Shown here piece after piece: positions 8,851 through 15,896 of a stretch of 64,000 nucleotides of DNA. Origin of the DNA: an uncultured Saccharospirillaceae bacterium (lineage in GTDB: Bacteria; Pseudomonadota; Gammaproteobacteria; Pseudomonadales; Oceanobacteraceae); the NCBI GenBank assembly GCA_947499545.1, contig CANMOZ010000017.1:1-64000 (forward strand), given 5' to 3'. The stretch's first letter is position 1, and each line of letters begins with the position of its first letter. The notes beneath the pieces were generated by a model that saw only the letters and a list, made by a program, of their open reading frames with translations, was not told the origin of the DNA and did no database searches. The translations under genes were made by a program, and so were the position numbers.

Positions 8851-9712
8851 AAGCTATCTCACAAATACCTTTTCATTAAAATCATAAAAGCGCCTAGTTC
8901 CAAAAAAGCTTGGAAATTTTCAATTTTATAATCAAAGCGATTAATCAATCTTCGAAAGTTATGCAACCAGGCAAATAGGCGTTCTACCTTCCACCGCCGT
9001 TGATAACGCCTCAATGAACGACCGTCTTGAGTCACTGCTTTTCTTCGGTTCGCTTTATGTGGAGCGATTAATTCAACACCGATCTCTTTGCACTGCTGGT
9101 CCAGCATGTCACTGTCATAGGCCTTATCACCAATAAGCCTGCAAGGTTGCGCCAACGTTGTTCTCGCTTCCAATGTTGATAACACGAGCTTGACTTCATG
9201 AGGCGTCGCTGATGTTGCTAGGACTGAGACCGGATAACCCTTGGCATCTGCGATGGCCATCACTTTGGAACCCTTGCCCCGCTTGGTTTTGCCAACGGCG
9301 GCGCCCCTTTTTTTGCAGCACTGAAACTTCCGTCAATGTAACATTCGTGAAGCTGAACACAATGTGAACGTTCCAAATCTTGAGTTAATGCGGTTAAAAG
9401 CATTTTCATAACACCCGCTTCTCTCCATTGTTGGAAACGACGGTGACAGGTTTGATAAGGCGGATATTCTTTGGGCAGTGCCGACCACTGGGCACCGGTA
9501 TTAAGCACCCATAAAATACCTTCCAAGACTTCTCGAGAATCCCGCCAGGGTCTGCCTCTGCCATCTTTTCGTTTGGGGAGTTCTGGTAACAAGGGAGCAA
9601 TATATGACCATTGCTTATGGCTTAAGCGTTTAAACATCTTTGATACAGTTATTTTTATCTTACAAAAGGGAAAGCGTAGCTTATCACTCTTTAGCGCTTT
9701 ATGAGATAGCTT
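8851..9712 (-). mobile_element. IS5-family insertion sequence, about 862 bp
   Basis: The ends are inverted repeats: AAGCTATCTCACAAA at 8851 and its near complement (AAGCTATCTCATAAA) at the right end, with one difference in about 15. The tetranucleotide CTAG flanks both sides (8847-8850 and 9713-9716) and is the likely target duplication; a two-base TA duplication is also possible because the ends are palindromic there. The element carries one frameshifted transposase on the minus strand. Size and coding layout fit the IS427-like subgroup. Confidence 0.88.
8859..9637 (-). CDS. IS5-family DDE transposase, made by -1 frameshift
   Basis: Two overlapping frames encode the enzyme. The first (9637 down to 9260) carries the DUF4096-like N-terminal DNA-binding part and the first catalytic Asp in YIDGSF. 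The second runs to 8859 and carries the second Asp (IGDKAYDSD) and the Glu (KVERLFAW). A run of seven A on the coding strand (T at 9308-9314) forms A_AAA_AAA_G, a classic -1 slippery site. Slipping there yields AAKKRGAAVGKTKRGKGSKV, the normal family sequence. All three catalytic residues are present, so the element may be active. Confidence 0.9.
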
Positions 9713-9716
9713 CTAG

Positions 9717-10300
9717 ATAAATCAATAGATTTAATGACAGAAAGATCTTTCAAAATGCAAAGACTTCACTGGATGCTAAGGGATAGAGATGAAAATGAAA
9801 ATGAAAATGAAAATGAAAAACCAATCCGTAAAACAAAAGATTATGAATCGTATATGGAATCGGTGAATCTTTGGAATATGAATCTTAGACAAATCTCATC
9901 AAAGTTAAGGATTATCTTTAAGAAAAATCTAGGAAATAAGTTTTTCTCAAAAAATGATCAAGGTAGTTCTATTCATTCGCTATTTGCCAAAGCCCATAAA
10001 AGCACTCAAAATTGGATAGACTGTAACTCATTAAACTGCGACCGCAAAAGCCATGAAATAGAAACAAGCCAAGCTTTTGATATGCTTGGAGCATATATAG
10101 AACTTTATATTAATGCTGCCTATAATGAATATATTGAAGCCCAGTGTTTTAGGCTCCAGCAGGGATTCTATCAATCAAACTGCCTAACCCCATCAAACCA
10201 ACTAGTTATCCCTAAAATTATACGGCATGGAAATGCGAAGGGCAGGATTGCTGTTCATCCTTCGCAACCTACAACCCAGAAAAAAATAGATCTTCATTAA
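9717..10300 (+). pseudogene. Membrane protein gene, 3' fragment (split by IS)
   Basis: This is the back part of the gene interrupted at 8850. The frame continues exactly after one CTAG copy (LLL-DKSIDLMTERSF). It encodes a mostly helical, charged region with a DENENENENE run from a GAAAAT microsatellite. The last ~40 residues are extended and polar. An ATG at 9734 could permit translation of a shortened soluble fragment. It ends directly before the PAAR gene. The family is not recognised; a cargo or superinfection-exclusion type membrane protein is a guess based on location. Confidence 0.7.
9791..9814 (+). repeat. GAAAAT microsatellite, four units
   Basis: Four perfect GAAAAT units encode alternating Glu-Asn in the 3' fragment of the split gene. 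Because the unit is six bases, slippage would change protein length but not frame. Confidence 0.7.
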
Positions 10301-10606
10301 ATGAAACCTTTAATAACTCAATCCCCAGCAGCCCTTGAAGGTGACCTTTGCACAGGCCATGACGATTTCCCACCTCGCCCAGGAAAGGCTTCGAGTTCAG
10401 GGGTTTACGTCAATGGTAAAGCGGTGCACGTACAAGGTGACAAGTGGAACACCCATTGTAATTCCAGACCCCGCTGCCATGACGGTGTAGTGGTGGGTGG
10501 TAGCCAGTCTGTCTTGGTGAACGGCAAACCTTTAGCGCGTGCGGGTGATCCGATTAGCTGTGGTTCTAAGATTGCCGGGGGGAGTCGTTCGGTGCTTGTG
10601 GGGTAG
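10301..10606 (+). CDS. PAAR-domain tail tip protein
   Basis: This 101-residue protein starts immediately after the stop of the split gene. It shows the PAAR pattern: an N-terminal CTGHDDFPPRPG, a paired VYVNGKAVHVQGDKW, a His/Cys metal set (THCNSRPRCH), VLVNGKPLARAGDPISCG and a glycine-rich end. PAAR proteins bind zinc and form the sharp tip on a trimeric spike, here most likely the gpV-like protein at 8107. The length equals a bare PAAR domain without an effector extension. Confidence 0.88.
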   Translation: MKPLITQSPAALEGDLCTGHDDFPPRPGKASSSGVYVNGKAVHVQGDKWNTHCNSRPRCHDGVVVGGSQSVLVNGKPLARAGDPISCGSKIAGGSRSVLVG

Positions 10607-10636
10607 TTGTAAGTTGGCATTGTCACTAATATAAAA

Positions 10637-10656
10637 AAAGAGCCTTGCGGCTCTTT
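10637..10656 (-). terminator. Intrinsic terminator for the reverse-strand protease-like gene
   Basis: A perfect 8-bp stem (AAAGAGCC / GGCTCTTT) with loop TTGC is followed, on the minus strand, by a T tract. It lies just after the stop of the gene at 10663. The T tract is on one side only, so it acts mainly in the minus direction. Confidence 0.8.
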
Positions 10657-10662
10657 CTGGAT

Positions 10663-12150
10663 TCAACTTATTTTCCTTCGGACTAGAAGTGATAATACTA
10701 AGAACATCCACAATGCAATTGAGCCACCTCCTGACCCACCCGAAGAACCAGATCCGGAAGAAGTAGCTGGTTTATCAGTGTCTGGTTTATCAGTGTCTGG
10801 TTTATCAGTATCTGGTTTATCAGTATCTGGTTTATCAGTATCTGGTTTATCAGTGTCTGGTTTATCAGTGTCTGGTTTATCAGTGTCTGGTTTATCAGTG
10901 TCTGGTTTTTCAGTGTCTGGTTTTTCAGTGTCTGGTTTATCAGTGTCTGGTTTTTCAGTGTCTGGTTTTTCAGTGTCTGGTTTATCAGTGTCTGGTTTAT
11001 CAGTATCTGGTTTATCAGTGTCTGGTTTATCAGTGTCTTTACCTAGATTAGGGACGTTTGCTTCTATAAATTTTCTAAAAGAAGCGATGCTAGAAAATCT
11101 TGAAACACCTTCACATATATCAAAGCTACCGTTATCAAAATATTTGTGATCAACTGAAACACCTACTTGCACCCAATCTCCATTTATATTCGCCAGAATC
11201 GGCCCACCTTCGTCGCCATAACATGTTGTGTTCGAACCATAAACCGTAGGTGATATACAATACTCAGAATCAATATAATCTGTATTAAATTTATTTTTAT
11301 AAATATTGATGCAATCATCCTTTGAAACCAGCCTGGTCTCCATTTGTTGCAATCTTGACCGGTACTTAATATATTCGAATGTGCCTTGGTGTAGCCAAAA
11401 TTCAGTCCCACCCCACCCCATAGCGGTTAGTGTTGATCCAAGTGTTAAGTCACCTGGATCAATCAAGTTTGTGCTTTTTTGATTTTTTATCGCGTCAAAA
11501 CCTTCATCATCAACCAACGTCAATGGCTTCGAATTTGGTATATGCTGCTTGAGTTTTATCAAAGCTACATCATTACGATAATGCATCTTGATATTGTATC
11601 TTGGGTGAATAATAAAACGTTCAATATCGTATTCAATGCCGCTATAGGAAAACTTATCATCAGGAAAGGATTTAAACTCACCATTTCTCTTTGTATAAAA
11701 AAAGTAATCCCCTAAGCTATAAACACCAAAAATGGCTTTTATTGATTTTACATTTTTTTGTGATCCATCTTTGTTATATAGACAACTTGCTGATGTCAGA
11801 AGCCAATTACTACTGATAAGTGTGGCTCCACAAAATGCTCGTTGTCTAGCTTTTTCTTCCCCATCGTTTGCCAAAACAACCATCCAAGGGTATGCCTGAC
11901 CTGCATCCTTATCACCACTATCATCCAACCAATTTATCACTTCTTTTTCGTTATCTAAGTCTGGCCTGGTAATCGTTACCCCACCAACGTTGGCTCCCTC
12001 GATGTCTTTATCGTTTTCTGTCTCCACTGTATTTGTATTAAGATCTGGGAACGGCAACTCCCAATCAGACGCCCCTGAAGCAAAACCTATAGAAGGTAAT
12101 GAACACAAACAGGAAATTATAGCTGTCTTTAAAAAAGCATGTAATCGCAC
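10663..12150 (-). CDS. Trypsin-like pseudoprotease with GlyGly-CTERM anchor
   Basis: This 495-residue secreted S1-fold protein is prophage cargo on the reverse strand. GTG 12150 is preferred because GAGG precedes it and a clean signal peptide follows; an ATG at 12180 would add ten residues. The S1 domain spans about 80-375. Catalytic positions are altered: the usual TAAHC is LTSASC (Ser 122 for His) and GDSGGP is GDEGGP (Glu 314 for Ser). The Asp is kept (RNDVALIKL). Then come about 18 PDT(D/E)K repeats, a Ser/Gly segment, a hydrophobic helix and a basic tail, the layout of GlyGly-CTERM proteins processed by rhombosortase and exported by type II secretion. It is probably a binding protein, not a protease. 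Confidence 0.88.
   Translation of the reverse strand: MRLHAFLKTAIISCLCSLPSIGFASGASDWELPFPDLNTNTVETENDKDIEGANVGGVTITRPDLDNEKEVINWLDDSGDKDAGQAYPWMVVLANDGEEKARQRAFCGATLISSNWLLTSASCLYNKDGSQKNVKSIKAIFGVYSLGDYFFYTKRNGEFKSFPDDKFSYSGIEYDIERFIIHPRYNIKMHYRNDVALIKLKQHIPNSKPLTLVDDEGFDAIKNQKSTNLIDPGDLTLGSTLTAMGWGGTEFWLHQGTFEYIKYRSRLQQMETRLVSKDDCINIYKNKFNTDYIDSEYCISPTVYGSNTTCYGDEGGPILANINGDWVQVGVSVDHKYFDNGSFDICEGVSRFSSIASFRKFIEANVPNLGKDTDKPDTDKPDTDKPDTDKPDTEKPDTEKPDTDKPDTEKPDTEKPDTDKPDTDKPDTDKPDTDKPDTDKPDTDKPDTDKPDTDKPDTDKPATSSGSGSSGGSGGGSIALWMFLVLSLLVRRKIS
10767..11040 (-). repeat. Tandem 15-bp coding repeat (PDTDK/PDTEK), about 18 units
   Basis: On the plus strand the unit reads approximately TTTATCAGTGTCTGG, with small variants (TATC, TTTTC). 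It encodes Pro-Asp-Thr-Asp/Glu-Lys in the stalk between the S1-like domain and the C-terminal anchor. The unit length of five codons allows number changes without frameshift. Confidence 0.9.
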
Positions 12151-12249
12151 ACTCACCTCAAGCGTTAATCGAATAAACAAAAGGCGTGATTGGACAACAA
12201 TTATTTAGGCTCAACAAACACTAACCCTGCTGAAATGGGACATAATTCT

Positions 12250-12269
12250 GGAAAAACCGCCAGAGGAAA
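12250..12269 (+). repeat. Dispersed phage repeat, copy 3 (before gpW gene)
   Basis: GGAAAAACCGCCAGAGGAAA lies about 50 bases before the gpW-like start, in the short gap between the divergent pseudoprotease gene and the baseplate genes. Here it is non-coding. Confidence 0.7.
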
Positions 12270-12299
12270 TAATCACTTTCTTTCCGCATCCTCTCATCC

Positions 12300-12638
12300 A
12301 TGAACGGTATGAGCATTCTAACAGGCAAGTGGCTCTCGGCTGAGGACCATCTTAAGCAATCCATCATTGACATTCTTTCGACACCACTGGGTAGTCGGGT
12401 GATGCTGCGCGACTATGGCAGCGACCTTTACCTGTGGATTGATGCCCCATTAAACGCAACGACCAAAAACCGTATCTATGCCGCTACCGCTAAAGCTCTG
12501 CAACGCTGGGAACCTCGTTTTAAATTGCAGCAAGTGGAAGCTCGGGTGCTGTTACCGGGCAAGTTGGTGTTGACCTTAACCGGTAAAATAGAAAACGGTG
12601 CCACGCTGACCATTGAGGGTTTGGAGTTGAGTCAATGA
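12300..12638 (+). CDS. Baseplate protein W (gp25-like)
   Basis: This 112-residue protein is a P2 gpW / T4 gp25-type baseplate wedge component. It shows the family pattern HLKQSIIDILSTPLGSRVML followed by DYGSDLYLWIDAP. It starts the second tail operon segment after the cargo region and overlaps gpJ by four bases. ATG 12300 and ATG 12309 are both possible starts because no strong ribosome site is visible. Confidence 0.9.
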   Translation: MNGMSILTGKWLSAEDHLKQSIIDILSTPLGSRVMLRDYGSDLYLWIDAPLNATTKNRIYAATAKALQRWEPRFKLQQVEARVLLPGKLVLTLTGKIENGATLTIEGLELSQ

Positions 12639-13540
12639 GATTAACGCCACCGGTTGAAAAAGAAGTCGGCATTGATCATCTACCGCCGCCTGACATCATT
12701 GAAAATAAAACCTTTGAATCCATTAAAGCAGAGTTACTAGCTGAGTTTAGAAAGCGTTGCCCTGATTACCAGGGGTATACCGAGAGCGACCCGCTCTTAA
12801 AGTTTATTGAAGTCTCTGCTTATCGTGAGTTGAAATTTCGGGAACGCATCAATGAAGCGTGTCGCCAAGTATTACTGACGCATTCCAAAGGTACTAATCT
12901 GGATTATGTTGCGTCTCTCTACGGCATCATTCGGGCTGTGATTCGCTTTAACGATGCTAAAAAATCCCCTGACTTTATCGAATCTGATGCCCGCCTGCGT
13001 AAACGCTCTCAACTCATGTTAGAGAGTTTAACAACCGCCGGTTCTAGAGAGGGATATATTGCACACGGCTTAAATGCTCATCCTTTTGTAAATGATGTTT
13101 ACGCGACTCGCTCGGAACCTGGGCATGTGTTGATTTATGTGTTGTCGAATCAAGGCAATGGCACCCCCGATCAAACGCTGCTCGATGCCGTTAACGTTTA
13201 TTTAAATGAAGATGAAATCCGACCTTTAACGGACTTTGTTGAAGTACTCCCTGCAGAGGTGATTGAGTTTAACGTGAAAGCAACGCTGCATTTTAAAGAG
13301 CATCGCTATTCTGATGTGGCTTTAGATCAAGCCCGTAAAGCCGTGACTGATTACCTTAATGAGCAGTGGAAACTGGGGAGCCGTGTTTATCGCTCAACCC
13401 TGCATTCCCTTTTGCATCATGCGGGTGTTGATCATGTAGAACTCGTTGAGCCTGCGGCCGATATACAAGTGGACTCAACCACTAGCGCTTATTGCAAAAC
13501 CATTAACATTGACGCTCGCATTCCAGAGGATGTGCTCTGA
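12635..13540 (+). CDS. Baseplate assembly protein J
   Basis: This 301-residue protein matches P2 gpJ in length and pattern: YRELKFRERINEACRQVLL near residue 80, LDYVASLYGI, and the C-terminal DYLNEQWKLGSRVYRSTLHS. It forms the baseplate wedge with W and I. It overlaps gpW by four bases and touches gpI by one base, consistent with coupled translation. Confidence 0.92.
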   Translation: MRLTPPVEKEVGIDHLPPPDIIENKTFESIKAELLAEFRKRCPDYQGYTESDPLLKFIEVSAYRELKFRERINEACRQVLLTHSKGTNLDYVASLYGIIRAVIRFNDAKKSPDFIESDARLRKRSQLMLESLTTAGSREGYIAHGLNAHPFVNDVYATRSEPGHVLIYVLSNQGNGTPDQTLLDAVNVYLNEDEIRPLTDFVEVLPAEVIEFNVKATLHFKEHRYSDVALDQARKAVTDYLNEQWKLGSRVYRSTLHSLLHHAGVDHVELVEPAADIQVDSTTSAYCKTINIDARIPEDVL

Positions 13541-14070
13541 TGGAATCCTTATTACCACCCAACGCCTCACCGCTTGAACGTGCTTTAGAGAAAACCACTT
13601 ATTCCACCTATCAACTGCCGTTGAATATCAGTGATGCTTGGGACCCAGATAAATGCCCAGAGCACATGCTACCGTTTTTGGCTTGGTCTTATTCGGTAGA
13701 CACTTGGAACGATGCCTGGCCTGAGCAAGTGAAACGCGAACAAATCAAAATGTCGCTTGATATTCATAAACGCAAAGGCACCGTCTACGCAGTCAAGCAA
13801 GCGGTTAAAGCCTTTGGATCAGAAGCCACTATAAGACTTTGGTTTGAAAAAGAACCCAAAGGCGAACCCCATACGTTTGAGGTTTGGTTAAGTGGTGGCC
13901 TTGCGAATGATCGCAACTTTCAAGCGGACATTATTCGAGCCATTGATGCTGCTAAGGGCTTGCGTGATGAGTTTACCGCCTTTGCAGGATTAGAAGCAGA
14001 AGCCAACGTGCACTCCTTCGCCAAAGCCAGAGCCTATCAATTGGTACGTTTATCAGGAACAACCGTATGA
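13540..14070 (+). CDS. Tail protein I (baseplate)
   Basis: This 176-residue protein is a P2 gpI homologue. The N-terminal LLPPNASPLERALEK and the segment LPFLAWSYSVDTWNDAWPE are characteristic, followed by KRKGTVYAVKQAVKAFG. It links the baseplate wedge to the tail fibre. It overlaps the fibre gene by four bases. Confidence 0.92.
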   Translation: MESLLPPNASPLERALEKTTYSTYQLPLNISDAWDPDKCPEHMLPFLAWSYSVDTWNDAWPEQVKREQIKMSLDIHKRKGTVYAVKQAVKAFGSEATIRLWFEKEPKGEPHTFEVWLSGGLANDRNFQADIIRAIDAAKGLRDEFTAFAGLEAEANVHSFAKARAYQLVRLSGTTV

Positions 14071-15428
14071 GCATCGATATTGTTATCACCGACCAAGGAT
14101 TAGCGGAACTCGTTAATGCACAAAACGACGGCTCTAAAGCCATGCGCTTAACCCACGCAAAACTGGGCCGTGGGCAATACACACCCAAAGCATCCCAAAC
14201 CGAATTACAGGCACCCTTTAAAACACTTAACACTGTATCAGGTGAAGTGATTGCAGAGCATTTAATTCACGTCACCTTGAAGGACGAAGGCCCTGACGAA
14301 TACGAAGTGGGTGAGTTCGGGCTGTATACAGATACCGGAATTTTATTTGCTTTGTATTCTCAAGAAGCAGACAAGGGTTGGGTGCTGGATAAAAACAAGT
14401 TGGCAACGCTACTGCTCGCGATTGATATTACCCTCACGCATGCCAGCACCGATAACATTGAATTTGGCAGTGTTGAATTAATCAGCCCACCGGCGACTTA
14501 CGAACGTAAAGGCGTTGTGCAACTCGCCGATCAAGAAAGCGTACTCACTTCCAAACATGATCAAGTACCCACAGTCGATGCGTTGCATCATTACATACAG
14601 TCGTTATTTGTGGGACAAGTGGCTTATTTCCCAGCGGCTAATGCGCCTAATGGTTGGTTAATCTGTGATGGCACATCGGTGTTACGCAGTGATTATCCTG
14701 GGCTTTGGGACTTTGCACAAAACAGCGGCAACTTAGCGGCCAATGAAGCAAGTAAAACCCCTGGGCAGTTTGGTCCCGGTGACGGTCTCAGCTCTTTTAC
14801 CTTACCGGATTTACGCGGTGAATTTATTCGGACCCTCGATAACAATAGAGGGGTAGACGCCAATCGAGTCTTAGGGACAACTCAAGAAGATTTATATAAA
14901 TCCCATAATCATGATGGCTTAACCTTAGATGCTGGTAACCATAACCACACAGCCGCTACGAATCATACCGGTGGCCATTCGCATGGTGGCACAACAGAAC
15001 TTTCGGGGAGTCACATTCACTACGGCACCACCACAATCAACGGGTATCATTCACACCATGTAGGTACAGCCCCGGCGGGTGCTCATACCCATATTATTAA
15101 CGCCCCGCTTCGTGGGGGTGCTGGTGGCGCTGCTGGCTGGGAGGTCAACCACCCAACGAATGCTTATTCCGCTCGCAGTACCCAAAGCGCGGGTGCCCAT
15201 TCTCATACCGTGTCCATTAAATCCAACGGTGATCATGAGCACAGTTTGTATATTTCAAAAGCCGAACATCACCAACACCGATTTAACACCTTATTCAACG
15301 GTGCTCATCGTCATGTCGTCACGGTTTCCCATACTGGGCAGCATAACCATTCATTTGTAACAGCCTACAAAGGTGGGAATGAAACAAGACCACGGAATGT
15401 GGCCTTGCTGGGGTGTATTAAGTATTAA
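14067..15428 (+). CDS. Tail fibre protein with tail-collar domain and His-rich tip
   Basis: This 453-residue protein is a P2 gpH-position tail fibre. The N-terminal ~160 residues match the tail-collar fibre attachment domain (ITDQGLAELVNAQNDG). Residues about 190-280 form a phage tail-collar domain (APNGWLICDG, FTLPDLRGEFIRTLD). The C-terminal part is full of HxH and GxHxH motifs, like the iron-binding needle repeats of some trimeric fibres. No separate fibre-assembly chaperone follows. The stop overlaps a reverse-strand gene by four bases. Confidence 0.9.
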   Translation: MSIDIVITDQGLAELVNAQNDGSKAMRLTHAKLGRGQYTPKASQTELQAPFKTLNTVSGEVIAEHLIHVTLKDEGPDEYEVGEFGLYTDTGILFALYSQEADKGWVLDKNKLATLLLAIDITLTHASTDNIEFGSVELISPPATYERKGVVQLADQESVLTSKHDQVPTVDALHHYIQSLFVGQVAYFPAANAPNGWLICDGTSVLRSDYPGLWDFAQNSGNLAANEASKTPGQFGPGDGLSSFTLPDLRGEFIRTLDNNRGVDANRVLGTTQEDLYKSHNHDGLTLDAGNHNHTAATNHTGGHSHGGTTELSGSHIHYGTTTINGYHSHHVGTAPAGAHTHIINAPLRGGAGGAAGWEVNHPTNAYSARSTQSAGAHSHTVSIKSNGDHEHSLYISKAEHHQHRFNTLFNGAHRHVVTVSHTGQHNHSFVTAYKGGNETRPRNVALLGCIKY

Positions 15429-15646
15429 TTTAAGTTGTCATCTGAGGACTCAAGGTAGAGCACATCTCCCAAAAATACCAAACTCTCTTTCTTTGGGATA
15501 CTAAGTGGTCTAGGTCTATAGTAAAAGCTTTCAACAGCATCTACATGCATAGGGATGGCGGCTACTTCTTTTATATGCTCCTCTGCTTGGCCATTTAACG
15601 CAATCAATGAGAGCATAAATACAGGAATTAATTTTCTTATTTTCAT
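15425..15646 (-). CDS. Small secreted protein, unknown
   Basis: This 73-residue protein has a clear signal peptide (MKIRKLIPVFMLSLIALNGQ, cleavage probably after the next Ala). AGGAAG stands at a good distance before the ATG. The mature part is about 50 residues, acidic at its end, without cysteines. It is convergent with and overlaps the fibre gene by four bases. Its place after a tail fibre gene on the opposite strand suggests phage cargo expressed from its own promoter. No family is recognised. Confidence 0.6.
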   Translation of the reverse strand: MKIRKLIPVFMLSLIALNGQAEEHIKEVAAIPMHVDAVESFYYRPRPLSIPKKESLVFLGDVLYLESSDDNLN

Positions 15647-15815
15647 ACTACCTACTTCCTAGTTAGGGATTATAAACTGTATCGATTCATCGCTTTTGCA
15701 TTCTTTCAAATAATTCATTTTGCTTTTTGAGCTGTGTCAATGATTACTCCCTGGGATGATAATCAATACTTTGTTTATGACATATATCATTTATCCTCGC
15801 TTGCAACATTTGATC

Positions 15816-15840
15816 GGAAAAACCGCCAGGGGAAAAAACC
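15816..15840 (+). repeat. Dispersed phage repeat, copy 4 (before sheath gene)
   Basis: The core matches GGAAAAACCGCCAGAGGAAA with one change (GGGG for GAGG) and continues with AAACC as in copy 1. It lies about 80 bases before the tail sheath start, in non-coding DNA. Confidence 0.65.
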
Positions 15841-15856
15841 GCTACAAATTGACACC

Positions 15857-15894
15857 CTTAAGCCTCATCTAAATAACGCTTTATGAGGCTTAAG
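15857..15894 (+). promoter_or_regulatory. Hairpin covering the ribosome site of the sheath gene
   Basis: CTTAAGCCTCAT at 15857 and its perfect complement at 15883-15894 form a 12-bp stem with a 14-base loop. The only ribosome-binding candidate (GAGG at 15885-15888) lies in the right arm, and the sheath ATG follows at 15897. This could limit translation of the sheath until the stem is opened. It might alternatively be an operator. The function is inferred. Confidence 0.55.
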
Positions 15895-15896
15895 CC

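Noticed and set aside
9471-9704. Plus-strand gene inside the IS
   Set aside because: It is antisense to the transposase and has no recognisable features.
10767-11040. CRISPR-like periodic array
   Set aside because: The units are 15 bp, directly tandem with no spacers, and translate into a regular protein repeat.
10778-11149. Plus-strand frame encoding a long repeat of Ser-Gly-Leu-Ser-Val
   Set aside because: It is the antisense reading of the 15-bp repeat in the pseudoprotease gene. It has no ribosome site, and the minus-strand frame has a full signal peptide, fold and anchor.
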